NCBI GenBank assembly: GCA_944389715.1
Contig: CALXNI010000122.1
Coordinates: forward strand, 1 to 24,267
Source of the DNA: an uncultured Clostridia bacterium
Lineage (GTDB): Bacteria > Bacillota > Clostridia > TANB77 > CAG-508
Direction of reading: 5' to 3'
DNA length: 24,267 nucleotides
The translations under genes were made by a program, and so were the position numbers. The notes below the pieces were generated by a model, which worked only from the letters and a program-made list of their open reading frames with translations, was not told where the DNA came from and ran no database searches. Shown piece by piece: positions 8,530 through 17,353 of the stretch (positions are counted from its first letter, which is position 1; the number at the start of each line of letters is the position of its first letter).

Positions 8530-8859
8530 AAGATGAAAAAATAGTAGAAGTACTAGAAAAATTTAAGATTCCTTTTCGGAGATAAAAGAATATATGAAAA
8601 CGAAGTTGAAGGATATAATTATTTTATAATTAGAAAAGGAAGATTAACAAAAAACAGTTGTAATTCTTATACTAGAACTATTGAAATTATCTATGTCTAT
8701 GACGGAGAACAGTCAATAAGTGATAGTGAAATAATTAAAGCATTTGAAGATATAAGATTAAATTTTAAATATATGGAGCCAGACGACTTCAGAGTAGCAA
8801 ATACAAATAAATGGATAGATATGAACACATATGTGTTTGAAAGACCTGAGAAGGTGTAA
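8526..8859 (+). CDS. Neck/tail-completion protein, completed by C-GGN +1 recoding
   Basis: From ATG 8526 (overlapping the previous stop) the zero frame gives only 19 residues before TAA at 8583. CGG is in frame at 8577. Skipping that C gives M-K-D-E-K-I-V-E-V-L-E-K-F-K-I-P-F, then G-D-K-R-I-Y-E, and continues for 110 residues to TAA at 8857. The long second part has no start of its own with a good ribosome site, yet codes without interruption and fills the expected gene slot between the head-closure and gp10-like proteins. A small phage neck protein is expected here; the exact family is uncertain. Recoding occurs after only 17 codons, so without it no product exists. Confidence 0.78.
8577..8579 (+). 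other. C-GGN recoding site 2 (TTT CGG AGA)
   Basis: In-frame CGG at codon 18 of the neck gene; the zero frame stops two codons later at TAA 8583-8585. Reading GGA at 8578-8580 opens the remaining 92 codons. Confidence 0.85.
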
Positions 8860-8861
8860 AT

Positions 8862-9302
8862 ATGGCATATAATGAATTAAGTTTAGATTATAGTGAATTA
8901 GTTAAATTTGAAGGAAGATTCAGATTATTACCACAAACAGCAGAATATGAAGTTAACAATTATCTTTGGAGCAACGCAGGTAATATTTTAGAAAAAGAAG
9001 TTTATAGAAGAATGCCACGTTCTAAGTATCAACATTATACAAAAGGGGCTCCAAAGACACACGCAAAAGATTCAGAATCATTAGAAGTTATCAGATATAA
9101 TTTAGGAGTGAAAGTACAAACAAAAATAAAGCCAAGGTCAAAAGACTTTGGCTATTTAATATTTCCCGATGAAGGTAGGGGAATAAGACAAAAGAAAAAA
9201 GGTAGTCAAGAATTTTTTGGCAAATCATTAGAAAGTAAAGAAGACAAAATTACAGATGGATTAATGGACCATTTAAATAAAAAAATAGAGGAGGAATTGT
9301 AA
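8862..9302 (+). CDS. HK97 gp10-like neck/tail protein
   Basis: A 146-residue protein with SD GAAGGTG. R-M-P-R-S-K, H-A-K-D-S, F-G-Y-L-I-F-P-D-E-G-R-G and a helical end E-E-E-L match the HK97-gp10_like / minor capsid group that joins neck and tail tube. Position just before the major tail protein agrees with this. The stop overlaps the next start (TAATG). Confidence 0.78.
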   Translation: MAYNELSLDYSELVKFEGRFRLLPQTAEYEVNNYLWSNAGNILEKEVYRRMPRSKYQHYTKGAPKTHAKDSESLEVIRYNLGVKVQTKIKPRSKDFGYLIFPDEGRGIRQKKKGSQEFFGKSLESKEDKITDGLMDHLNKKIEEEL

Positions 9303-9859
9303 TGGATTTTGAAGATTACAAAATAATTGAAGGAACAATGACTATTGACGATGAGTTGGCAACAAGTTTTGGGTGCATAGGAACATTAGAGGGAACATCT
9401 GACATATCAGCTGTAGAAAAGAAATGCGAAGGAGCTGTTATAAAAACAGTAAAAAAAGTTAATAAAGTAGATGTAACATTAACAGGACATCCCTTTACTG
9501 CTGTATTAAGAAATGTAGCAGGAATGACTAATGAAGGATTAAAAGAGGGAGTATATGGCTATGGAGACAAAATAAAATCTAAAAAAATTGTATTTACAGC
9601 AAAAGTAGAGGATATGGAAGGAAATATAAAATACATAGCTTTCCCTAACATGGATGATGTTCAAGGTTTAACTATAAAAATAGATAATGATGTTACTGAA
9701 ATAGAAATGAAAGAATTTGGATTCTCAGCACTTAAAGATGAAAATGGAATGTTCTATTATGAGGCATTAGAAAATGATTTAGTAGATGAAGATGTAAAAT
9801 CTCAATGGTTAACAGCATTTACACCTGAACTAGTAAAAGCTGGTTCACAAAGTATATAA
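9302..9859 (+). CDS. Major tail (tube) protein
   Basis: A 185-residue beta-rich protein with SD GAGGAATTG. D-E-L-A-T-S-F-G-C-I-G-T-L-E-G-T, V-D-V-T-L-T-G-H and K-I-V-F-T-A-K-V-E-D-M-E-G fit tail tube proteins of siphoviruses, which stack as hexamers around the tape measure. It sits before the chaperone frameshift pair, as usual, except that the lipoprotein gene has been inserted between them. Confidence 0.85.
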   Translation: MDFEDYKIIEGTMTIDDELATSFGCIGTLEGTSDISAVEKKCEGAVIKTVKKVNKVDVTLTGHPFTAVLRNVAGMTNEGLKEGVYGYGDKIKSKKIVFTAKVEDMEGNIKYIAFPNMDDVQGLTIKIDNDVTEIEMKEFGFSALKDENGMFYYEALENDLVDEDVKSQWLTAFTPELVKAGSQSI

Positions 9860-9869
9860 GACAACAATA

Positions 9870-9887
9870 TGTCGAAATGTGCGACGA
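9870..9887 (+). promoter_or_regulatory. Operator-like element upstream of the lipoprotein promoter
   Basis: GTCG-N7-CGAC is a small palindrome at 9871-9885 within TGTCGAAATGTGCGACGA. The sequence around the repressor/early promoter at 24131 reads TGTCGAACTGTGGCATACGA, sharing TGTCGAA, TGTG and a terminal ACGA. A common binding protein, possibly the XRE repressor, is an inference. Confidence 0.35.
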
Positions 9888-9890
9888 AAT

Positions 9891-9934
9891 CTCCTTGCAA
9901 TATTATGTCGTAAAAGATAGAATGTTGCAAGGAG
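9891..9934 (+). promoter_or_regulatory. Lipoprotein promoter and ribosome-site-masking hairpin
   Basis: TTGCAA (9895-9900), a 17-base spacer and TAGAAT (9918-9923) form a plausible vegetative promoter, with a start near 9930. The same DNA holds a perfect 10-bp inverted repeat: CTCCTTGCAA (9891-9900) and TTGCAAGGAG (9925-9934). The second arm includes the ribosome binding site GGAGG. Read-through RNA from the tail genes would fold and hide this site; RNA started at the local promoter would lack the first arm. Confidence 0.5.
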
Positions 9935-9944
9935 GGTGATGTTT

Positions 9945-10634
9945 TTGAAAACAATAAAATTTATAATATTAACTGTAATAATAGTAACATTGTCGCTATT
10001 ATTAACAGGTTGTCAAGATAAAAAAGAAATAACTGCTAGTTCAAACAATGATAAAGTACAAAATGAATATAAAAATAAAAAAGAGGATGAAATATTACAA
10101 AATATAGAATTAAAAGATTTTATTTTAGAAGATGATACATTACTTGTTGTATTAAAAAACAAGAATGACTTTGATGTAAAAACGTTATGGATAGAAGTTA
10201 TTTTTTATGATAATGAAAATAAGGTTGTTGGGACATCTAAAACAGGTTTCAAGGTGTTGAAATCAAATATAGAATCTGCAATAAACGATTTTGATGTACC
10301 TTCAAGATTTAATAGCTATAAGATTGAATTAAGTTTAGGAGAAAATAATAGTTATGAAACTTATACAGATAAAATAAAAATAGATTCTAATAATACAGGA
10401 GAAAAGATTGTTGTAATTGCAGAAAATAATAGTGGGAACAACTTAAATGATTTAAGTATAAGCATAGTATATTATAGAGAAGGGATTCCAGTAGGTTTTT
10501 CTGAAGAAACACAATATGATATAGAAAAAGATAAGATATCATATTTCAATATATTGTATCCATACAATGATTTTGAAAGGGTAGATTTTGACGAATATAA
10601 AGTATTTGTAAATTCTGCTTATGGTCAATATTAA
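9945..10634 (+). CDS. Phage-encoded lipoprotein (moron)
   Basis: I chose TTG 9945 because GGAGGG at 9931-9936 is 8-9 bases upstream and M-K-T-I-K-F is a natural start; GTG 9936 and ATG 9939 lie within or too near the SD. The 229-residue protein begins with a signal sequence and a lipobox L-T-G-C at residues 20-23, so Cys23 is probably lipidated and the protein anchored outside the membrane. The rest has two beta-rich halves (L-L-V-V-L-K-N-K-N-D-F-D-V and K-I-V-V-I-A-E-N-N-S-G) like FxLYD or DUF4352-type domains. It interrupts the tail operon, with its own promoter and terminator, which is typical of lysogenic-conversion genes. Superinfection exclusion or host-surface change is a guess. Confidence 0.8.
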   Translation: MKTIKFIILTVIIVTLSLLLTGCQDKKEITASSNNDKVQNEYKNKKEDEILQNIELKDFILEDDTLLVVLKNKNDFDVKTLWIEVIFYDNENKVVGTSKTGFKVLKSNIESAINDFDVPSRFNSYKIELSLGENNSYETYTDKIKIDSNNTGEKIVVIAENNSGNNLNDLSISIVYYREGIPVGFSEETQYDIEKDKISYFNILYPYNDFERVDFDEYKVFVNSAYGQY

Positions 10635-10685
10635 AATAATAAAAAACATTTACAGAAATGTAGGTGTTTTTATTTTGCAAAAAAG

Positions 10686-10727
10686 CAAATTAAAGTGTTG
10701 TTATCAGTATTTTAATTTGTTTTTTTA
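10686..10727 (+). terminator. Terminator after the lipoprotein gene
   Basis: CAAATTAAA (10686-10694) and TTTAATTTG (10711-10719) form a 9-bp stem, followed by eight T. A weaker hairpin with stem CATTT/AAATG lies just before it at about 10648-10661. It ends the lipoprotein transcript; late transcription must pass it to reach the tail genes. The AGGAGG ribosome site of the next gene follows at once. Confidence 0.7.
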
Positions 10728-10738
10728 GGAGGAAAAAT

Positions 10739-11014
10739 ATGAAAATAAAAGATAAAGAAGTAAAGTTAAAAATAACACCAAAGGCAATAGAAAAAATAGA
10801 AAGTATTAGTGATATTGATATTCTTAAGCTATTAAGGGAAGCGGAAGAAAAAGAGCCAAAGGCTAGCGATTATTATAAATTAATTTATGCAGGTTATATA
10901 GGAGCAACAAATGAAGAAATTAGTTATGAAGATTTTTTAAATTTAATAGAAGATATTGATTTACCAGAAGTTTCTAGGGTAGGAGTAGAATTATTGCTAA
11001 AAAGAAAAAACTAA
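10739..11014 (+). CDS. Tail assembly chaperone, gpG-like
   Basis: A 91-residue, mostly helical acidic protein with SD AGGAGG, located directly before the tape measure. K-D-K-E-V-K-L-K-I-T-P-K-A-I-E-K-I-E is the usual start of small Firmicute tail chaperones (the lambda gpG position). It keeps the tape measure soluble during tail assembly. The gene ends in a -1 slippery site right before its TAA, so a longer fusion is also made. Confidence 0.85.
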   Translation: MKIKDKEVKLKITPKAIEKIESISDIDILKLLREAEEKEPKASDYYKLIYAGYIGATNEEISYEDFLNLIEDIDLPEVSRVGVELLLKRKN

Positions 11015-11250
11015 AATTCCAAGAAAGTTTTAAAAAAGCTACTAGTAAAAAGAGAGATAAGAATAAAAAACAATATAAAATTCCAGACGTACATATCGAA
11101 ACATTAGCAGATATGTACGTTTTTTATGTGTACATAGATGGTATTGATGAAAATACATTTTGGAATAGTGACATAGCTTTCTTGGAAAATATTCATGGAA
11201 ATATAGTAGCTTATGAAAATTTTAAAAGAAATCCAAAGGAGGTTAAGTAA
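10739..11250 (+). CDS. Tail assembly chaperone fusion, gpGT-like (-1 frameshift)
   Basis: A -1 slip at A-AAA-AAC (11005-11011) bypasses TAA 11012 and opens 79 more codons: L-K-F-Q-E-S-F-K-K-A and later L-A-D-M-Y-V-F-Y-V-Y-I-D-G, ending K-E-V-K just before the tape measure. The product is about 170 residues. The downstream frame has no start of its own, and the arrangement (heptamer, stop, overlapping frame, tape measure next) is the conserved gpG/gpGT pattern of siphoviruses. TAA 11248-11250 shares a base with the next ATG. Confidence 0.88.
11005..11011 (+). promoter_or_regulatory. -1 frameshift slippery heptamer AAAAAAC
   Basis: A-AAA-AAC in the gpG frame, followed immediately by the TAA stop; both P- and A-site tRNAs can re-pair one base back. 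This is the ordinary tail-chaperone signal and differs in direction and mechanism from the C-GGN sites. Confidence 0.88.
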
Positions 11251-14200
11251 TGGCAAAAAACAAACAACAAATTAAATTCGAAGCAGATGTTTCAGGATTT
11301 AAGAGCAATATAAAAGAAGCAGAAAAAAGTATAACAAGTTTAAATAACCAGCTAAAACTTAACCAGTCGCAATTAAAAGGAAATTCAAACGATTCTAACT
11401 TATTATCTCAAAGAATAGAAACATTAAAAGAAAAATATGAAGAACAAAACAAAGTAGTAGAGAATACAAGAAAATCTTATGAGAAAGCAGTAGAAATATT
11501 TGGAGAAAACTCTAAAGAGGCAGAAAACTTAAAAAACAAACTATTAAAGGCAGAAACAGCTGAGCAAAATATAAAAAATGAAATAGATAAAACTAATGCT
11601 CAGCTAGAAGCACAGACAAACAAATTAAAAACAACAGGAAAAGCATGGCAAGAATCTGGAGAAAAATTAAAAGATTATGGAAGTAAAGTAGAAAGTGTTG
11701 GTAATAAATTATCTGTATTTAGCGGAATAGTAGGAGGAATTGCTGTTGCATCAGTAAAAGCATCAATAGATTTTGAAAGTGCTTTTACAGGAGTAACAAA
11801 GACTGTAGATGCAACGGAAGAACAACTAGCTGAATTAAGACAAGGAATAATAGATATGTCTACGGAAATTCCTTCCAGTACTACTGAAATATCAGCAGTA
11901 GCAGAAGCTGCAGGACAATTGGGAATAAAAACAGATGATATATTATCTTTTACAAGAGTAATGATAGATTTAGGAAACTCTACAAATTTATCTGCAGAAG
12001 AAGCGGCCAGTGCTTTAGCTAAATTTGCTAATGTAACTAAAATGAGTGCAGAAGATTATGACAAGTTAGGTTCTACTATTGTTGCACTTGGAAATAATTT
12101 TGCAACAACAGAAGCTGATATTGTAGAAATGGCTACTAGATTAGCTGCAACAGGAGAATTAGCAGGACTAAATCAATCACAAATATTGTCACTAGCAACA
12201 GCTATGTCAAGTGTTGGTATTGAAGCAGAAGCTGGTGGATCTGCAATGTCTAAATTATTAAAAAATATTCAATTAGCAGTAGAACTTGGAGGAGAAGATT
12301 TAAAACAATTTGCAAGTGTAGCAGGGATGACGACAAGTCAGTTTAAACAAGCATTTGAAGAGAACACAGTATCAGCACTAGCAGCATTTATAAGTGGACT
12401 TAATGATACAAAAAGAAATGGTAAATCAGCAATTGCTATATTAGACGAGATGGGGTTAACAGAGGTAAGATTGTCTAATACAATATTATCTCTTGCAAAT
12501 TCAAGCGATTTGATGAATAAAGCAGTAAATTTAGGAAACGAAGCATGGAAAGATAACTCAGCATTGGCAAACGAAGCAAATAAAAGGTATGCTACTACAG
12601 AATCTCAATTAAAGATATTGAAAAATGAAGTCGTTGAACTAGGAATAGAATTTGGAGATGAATTAGCTCCATCGCTAAGAGAACTAGTTCAAGATGCTAA
12701 ACCAGTTTTAAAAACAATTGCAAGTGCAATAAAATCATTTGCAGATTTAGATGATGAAACAAAACAAAATATAATAAGAATGGGAGCTTTAGTCGTAGCA
12801 CTAGGACCAATTGTAAAAATTGGAGGAAATGTAATAAAAACTGTTGGAAGCATAAAAGCAGGTATAGGAACTCTTACTGGAGCAATAGGAGTTTTAATAA
12901 AAGGTACTGATGGAGCAAGTGAAAGTTCAATAAAATTAGCAAGTAGCATAAAATCTATATCAAGTCCAGTTGGACTTGCTATAACATCAGTTGGTGCGTT
13001 GGCAAGTGCATATGTATGGTTAAAAAATGAAGCAAAAAAATTACCAGAAGAGTTGCAAAAAGATATAGAAATAACGGAAGAAGCTAAACAATCACATGAA
13101 GAATATAGAAACGAATTAGATAAAACAGCTTCAAGTACTCTTGCGGAAATTGAAAATTCAGAAAACTTAAGAGATGAACTTACTAAATTAGCAGATGAAA
13201 ATGGAAAAGTAAAGGAAGGTTATGAAGGCAGAGTATCAGTAATATTAAATGAGTTGAACAAAGCTTTAGGAACAGAATATTCATTAAACGGGAATATTAT
13301 TAATCAATACAAGCAATTACAGGATGAAATTGATTTATTAATATTGAAAAAGAAAGCACAAGTTGTTTTAGAAAACGAAGAAGAAAAATGGACAACAGCA
13401 ATACAAAATAGGACAATAGCTTATGAAGATATGATAAAAGCTTTAAATGACTATAATACTGCGTTAAAGGGAATGTCGTATGATGAATATTTTGATTATC
13501 AAGTACAAAATGGTATAGATGCAGGATATACAAAAGAAGCATCAGAAAAATATGCAAAAGAATATATGGCAAAATGGGTAGATGGATATAAACAAGTATA
13601 TGAAGACCGTCGAAAAATATACAACGATTATTTAACTGATATTGCAAAATATGAAAATGATTTTGCAATAATACAGAGTAATAACACTGAAAAAATAGAA
13701 CAAATGGTAGATGAGAGAGTAAACAGCTATGGAAGAGAAAGCATGTCGAAAGAGTTGCAAATTAAGAAAGGAATAGAACAAGAGATTTATAACATAAATG
13801 AACTAAAAAGGTTATATCAAGAAGATTTGAATAATAAAAATCAGATTTCAGCTCAAGCAAATGCTGCTGCTATTGAGAGCTCAGAAAAACGTTTACAAAA
13901 TTTAATTCAAGATTTAGCAAATCAAACGTCTACTTTAAATGAAAATAGTCCCGAAGTAATAGAAGCATGGAAACAATTAGCAACGAATAGTTATGATGTA
14001 TATGTTCAAGAAGTAAGTAAACTTCCTTTAAACACACAATTAAAGATACAAGAAATGACAGGAGTAGTTGTAAATGAAATTCCTACTTTTCAATCAGTAA
14101 TGCAACAATTAGCCCAAGAAGGTGTAAATGCTTTAGATAAAAATGCAGAGTTCAGAGCAAAAGCTGTACAAAGTTTAATTGGATATTTGCAAGGATTATC

Positions 14201-14675
14201 TGATGAAGAAAGAAGAGAGTTGTTAAGAAAAGCAGGAATAGAAAATGCAGAACAAGTAATGAAAGGATTAAAGGAAGGAGATTTGTCAGAGGATGCAGGT
14301 ATTAATATATTAAAAGGATTATATAACGGTTTAAATAATAAATCATGGATTGGAAGTTTAATAGGAACAGCTAGAACAATATCAGATACAATAAGTAAAA
14401 GGCTTAGTAATGTAAAATCTAATTATTCTACATCATCTATACCAGGGTATAAATCAGGACTTGATTATGTTCCTTACGATAACTTTATTGCAAGATTACA
14501 TAAAGGAGAAAGAGTTTTAACTGCTGAAGAAAATAAACAATATATGGCAGATAATATTGAAAATAAAATTTCAAATAGAAATATTGTTGTTCAGTTCTAT
14601 CCTCAAAGCATGAATGAAAATGAGTTACAAAGAGCGGAAAGATATATAGCAAAGAAATGGGGAATGGCATTATGA
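11250..14675 (+). CDS. Tail tape measure protein, TP901 family
   Basis: At 1141 residues this is the longest gene here; its length sets tail length. Residues 1-150 are coiled coil (repeated L, K, E heptads). The TP901 core starts at S-I-D-F-E-S-A-F-T-G-V-T-K-T around residue 172 and includes A-V-A-E-A-A-G-Q-L-G-I and the G-L-N-Q-S-Q-I-L-S-L-A-T-A-M segment. Hydrophobic helices lie around residues 510-590, then a second coiled-coil region, and the C-terminus has Y-D-N-F-I-A-R-L-H-K-G-E-R-V-L, common at tape-measure ends. SD is AAGGAGG. No in-frame CGG in more than 1100 codons. Confidence 0.95.
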   Translation: MAKNKQQIKFEADVSGFKSNIKEAEKSITSLNNQLKLNQSQLKGNSNDSNLLSQRIETLKEKYEEQNKVVENTRKSYEKAVEIFGENSKEAENLKNKLLKAETAEQNIKNEIDKTNAQLEAQTNKLKTTGKAWQESGEKLKDYGSKVESVGNKLSVFSGIVGGIAVASVKASIDFESAFTGVTKTVDATEEQLAELRQGIIDMSTEIPSSTTEISAVAEAAGQLGIKTDDILSFTRVMIDLGNSTNLSAEEAASALAKFANVTKMSAEDYDKLGSTIVALGNNFATTEADIVEMATRLAATGELAGLNQSQILSLATAMSSVGIEAEAGGSAMSKLLKNIQLAVELGGEDLKQFASVAGMTTSQFKQAFEENTVSALAAFISGLNDTKRNGKSAIAILDEMGLTEVRLSNTILSLANSSDLMNKAVNLGNEAWKDNSALANEANKRYATTESQLKILKNEVVELGIEFGDELAPSLRELVQDAKPVLKTIASAIKSFADLDDETKQNIIRMGALVVALGPIVKIGGNVIKTVGSIKAGIGTLTGAIGVLIKGTDGASESSIKLASSIKSISSPVGLAITSVGALASAYVWLKNEAKKLPEELQKDIEITEEAKQSHEEYRNELDKTASSTLAEIENSENLRDELTKLADENGKVKEGYEGRVSVILNELNKALGTEYSLNGNIINQYKQLQDEIDLLILKKKAQVVLENEEEKWTTAIQNRTIAYEDMIKALNDYNTALKGMSYDEYFDYQVQNGIDAGYTKEASEKYAKEYMAKWVDGYKQVYEDRRKIYNDYLTDIAKYENDFAIIQSNNTEKIEQMVDERVNSYGRESMSKELQIKKGIEQEIYNINELKRLYQEDLNNKNQISAQANAAAIESSEKRLQNLIQDLANQTSTLNENSPEVIEAWKQLATNSYDVYVQEVSKLPLNTQLKIQEMTGVVVNEIPTFQSVMQQLAQEGVNALDKNAEFRAKAVQSLIGYLQGLSDEERRELLRKAGIENAEQVMKGLKEGDLSEDAGINILKGLYNGLNNKSWIGSLIGTARTISDTISKRLSNVKSNYSTSSIPGYKSGLDYVPYDNFIARLHKGERVLTAEENKQYMADNIENKISNRNIVVQFYPQSMNENELQRAERYIAKKWGMAL

Positions 14676-15538
14676 GTTATAGATATGAAGATATAAGGAA
14701 TTTTTATTTTGAAAATGAAGTTGGAAAAAGAATAGATTGTCAAAAAATAAATGGAGGATTATTTCTATACAATGTTACTGGTTTAGGGTATGAAGAAAAT
14801 ATAGAGTATGTTCAAATAGGCAACAATTTCATCCCGAACAAGAAGAAGATAAAACAAGGGCAAATAGACGGAGATTTAGAATTTTATGATATGTCATATG
14901 ATGAATATTGCAATTTCGTTAATTTTATTTTAACGGCAACTGAATTGAAATTAGTTTATGTTCCTAAAAAAAGTGTAAGGACTGAATATTATAGAGATAT
15001 AGATTTATTTAAAATAGATAAAGCAGAAGAAGATGAATACAATATATTGTCTTGTCCGATTTCTATATATACAAAATCTCTGTGGTATGAACAAAAAGAA
15101 GTAGTTCTAACAGTTGGAGAAGATGAAGGAGAAATACGATGGGATTTTGATTGGGACAGCAGGTTTGCTGATTATAGTACAAGAAATATGATATTTGAGA
15201 ATAAAGGGCATACAGAAGCACCATTCAAGTTAGAGATAGAAGGATATGTAAAAAATCCTTCTATTTTTATATACAAAGATAATAAGTTGACAGGAAAACT
15301 TGAGTTAACTCTTGAACTTCAAGAGAATGAAAAAATGATTTATTGTACAAGAGATACGGACTTATATTTAATCAAACAAGATGCAGAAGGTATAGAAACG
15401 AACTTATTTGAATGTTTAAGTCCGAATTTTGTTAATTTTTTAAAGTTAAATAAAGGGGTAAATACAATTAAGCTTCTTGCTGAACAAGATATAACAAAAG
15501 CAAAAATAACAATATATGTCGAATATAAAGCCGTATAG
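14672..15538 (+). CDS. Distal tail protein (Dit)
   Basis: The frame allows ATG 14657, but ATG 14672 (M-S-Y-R-Y-E-D-I) overlaps the tape-measure stop in ATGA and looks like the coupled start, giving 288 residues. N-terminal F-Y-F-E-N-E-V-G-K-R-I-D, then G-L-G-Y and a beta-rich Dit ring domain, followed by a C-terminal galectin-like region (E-G-Y-V-K-N-P, L-E-L-T-L-E-L-Q). Dit forms the hexameric hub joining tail tube and baseplate. Position immediately after the tape measure agrees. Confidence 0.85.
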   Translation: MSYRYEDIRNFYFENEVGKRIDCQKINGGLFLYNVTGLGYEENIEYVQIGNNFIPNKKKIKQGQIDGDLEFYDMSYDEYCNFVNFILTATELKLVYVPKKSVRTEYYRDIDLFKIDKAEEDEYNILSCPISIYTKSLWYEQKEVVLTVGEDEGEIRWDFDWDSRFADYSTRNMIFENKGHTEAPFKLEIEGYVKNPSIFIYKDNKLTGKLELTLELQENEKMIYCTRDTDLYLIKQDAEGIETNLFECLSPNFVNFLKLNKGVNTIKLLAEQDITKAKITIYVEYKAV

Positions 15539-15550
15539 AAGGAGGTAAAA

Positions 15551-16220
15551 ATGTTAAGAGGACATGTTTTTAAAAGTCAAACATTTGCAAATGAAATATT
15601 TGCAATTTTTATTGATACTTTTTTAGATGGTAATATGGGAGTTGCAAAAGGTTGTGAACTATCAAAAACAAATAATTCTGTAACAATAGGAGAAGGAGTT
15701 TTTTGTATTAAGGGTAGGTTCTTAGACATTATAGGGAATGAAACTATAAATATATCTGAAAACGGATATTATAGTTTAGTTTGTGAAATTGATTTAAGTA
15801 AAGAAAATACAAAAGAAGATTTTAAACAGGGAAGTATAAAAGTAATTAGTGGAACAACTACTTATCCTACTTTAACACAACAAGATTTAAACAACGGAGG
15901 AACTTTGTATCAATATGAATTTGCAAGATTTAGAATGACAGACACAGGTATAACTGATTTTACAGATAAAAGAACATTCTTAAATCTAACAAGTATTTAT
16001 TCAAAAATAAATAATGATGCTACAGCTATAATAAATCAAATTCAAGAAGCATTAGATGATGTTTTGGACGGCAGTATATATGTTTTGAAAACAGAGGCTG
16101 AAAATACATATGTTTCAAAAACAGAAATTGGAACAATAGCAAGTAAAAACTATAGCTATGGAACAGCTACACCAAGTGGGCGGAGCCAGTGGAGATATGT
16201 ACGATCAATATTTTGAGTAG
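15551..16220 (+). CDS. Tail/baseplate structural protein, completed by C-GGN +1 recoding
   Basis: SD GGAGG; the zero frame runs 210 codons to G, then CGG at 16181. Skipping the C changes the end from S-Q-W-R-Y-V-R-S-I-F to G-A-S-G-D-M-Y-D-Q-Y-F-E and stops at TAG 16218, seven bases before the next SD core. The restored tail T-P-S-G-G-A-S-G-D-M-Y is the kind of Gly-rich ending usual in fibre-like proteins. The body has I-F-A-I-F-I-D-T-F-L-D-G-N, F-C-I-K-G-R-F-L-D-I and Y-Q-Y-E-F-A-R-F-R, a beta-structured baseplate domain with a helical stretch near residue 155-175. The reconstructed length is 222 residues. I cannot name the family. Unlike other cases, both readings give nearly full length, so the recoding evidence is mainly the matching pattern and the tail sequence. 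Confidence 0.72.
16181..16183 (+). other. C-GGN recoding site 3 (GGG CGG AGC)
   Basis: In-frame CGG after GGG. Reading GGA at 16182-16184 gives P-S-G-G-A-S-G-D-M-Y; the zero frame gives an unrelated end at TGA 16214-16216. Confidence 0.8.
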
Positions 16221-16230
16221 GAGGTAGACA

Positions 16231-17353
16231 ATGGCAACTATATTTACAGTCAATTATAGCGGTGGATATGGGGATTTATATGAATTTAAAGCAGAAGCAA
16301 CAGAAAGCAATGTAAACAATTCAAACAATACTAGTAAGGTAACTGTAACTATATATGTAAGAAGAACAAATAGCAGCTCAAATGGAGCATACAACAATGA
16401 TGGTACAGATTGGAGCATAACAATAGATGGAACGAAAACTTCTGGAAATTCTTCTTGGGACACAAGAAATACAACTGCATGGCAGCGTTTAGGAAGTGCA
16501 AGTAAAACAGTAACACACAATTCTAACGGAAGTAAAACAGTAACTATTTCAGCAACACACGAGGGAAATAGTGCTTCAGGTGCCTCTAAAATGGGTAATG
16601 CTAGTGGAAGCGGAACTTTTAAATTAACTAATATTCCGCGATATGCAAGTATAAGTTCATTTACTGTATCAAATATTTCAGGAAATAATGGGTTAACAAG
16701 ATTAAAATTTACTTTCAAGGCAAATGCTACAATTGATTATGTCTATTATTCTACAAATAATGGAAGTAGTTGGAAAGGATATAACATAGCAGACGGAACA
16801 AGTGGAAATTTTGAGGTTTCTGGACTAGCGCCTGGCACATCATATAAGTGCAAATTAAGAGTTAGAAGAAAGGATAGTCAACTAACAACAGATAGTAGTA
16901 CAGTAACAAAATCTACTTATGATATAGCAAGATTTACAAGTTATAGCAATTTCAATTTAGGAGATAATTTTACTGTAAAATACTCAAATCCAGCACGGTG
17001 CAACTATTCAAGTTGGAATATATGATGTAGATGGAACAACGGCTTATGCAGAATATAGAACAGCTACAGGAAGTAGTTACACATTTAATTTTACCGACGA
17101 TGAATTAGATTTAATGTACAAGTCTATGAAAACAAGTAATTCATTAAGTGCGAAATTGTACATAAATACAAACAGCAATGCTTATAGAGAAAACAAAAAT
17201 ATTACAATAACCTTAACAGGTAATCAAAAAATAGGACATTTAAATGTAAATAGCGAGTGGAAAAGAACAAAAAAATGGATAAATGTAAACGGTACATGGA
17301 AAAGATGTGTTCGTTGGATAAATGCAAATGGCACATGGAAGAGGTGTATATAG
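16231..17353 (+). CDS. Minor tail protein with FN3-like domain, completed by C-GGN +1 recoding
   Basis: SD TAGGAGG. Residues 1-130 are Ser-, Asn- and Thr-rich beta structure resembling DUF859 minor structural proteins. Residues about 140-230 look like a fibronectin type III domain (S-G-L-A-P-G-T-S-Y-K-C-K-L-R-V). CGG at 16996 would end the zero frame at TGA 17023. Skipping the C gives N-P-A-G-A-T-I-Q-V-G-I-Y-D-V-D-G, a proper beta strand pair, and continues to TAG 17351, just before the next ATG; total 373 residues. The C-terminus carries W-K-R repeats. It is probably a surface-exposed tail-tip protein that contacts cell-wall sugars; that role is inferred. Confidence 0.8.
16996..16998 (+). 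other. C-GGN recoding site 4 (GCA CGG TGC)
   Basis: In-frame CGG, quadruplet CGGT. Reading GGT at 16997-16999 gives P-A-G-A-T-I-Q-V; the zero frame stops at TGA 17023-17025. Confidence 0.85.
17254..17350 (+). repeat. W-K-R coding tandem repeats at the 3' end of the minor tail gene
   Basis: Three imperfect units of 13 codons: E-W-K-R-T-K-K-W-I-N-V-N, G-T-W-K-R-C-V-R-W-I-N-A-N and the partial G-T-W-K-R-C-I. Aromatic-basic repeats at tail-protein ends often bind polymers or anchor a partner. The copies are similar enough at DNA level to recombine. Confidence 0.7.

Noticed and set aside
13300..13668. Minus-strand open frame inside the tape measure gene
   Set aside because: Composition is a mirror of the coding strand and there is no start signal; the plus-strand gene is certain.
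16254..16718. Long minus-strand open frame opposite the minor tail gene
   Set aside because: It is a shadow of the Ser/Asn/Thr-rich coding strand, with no ribosome site or recognisable protein pattern.
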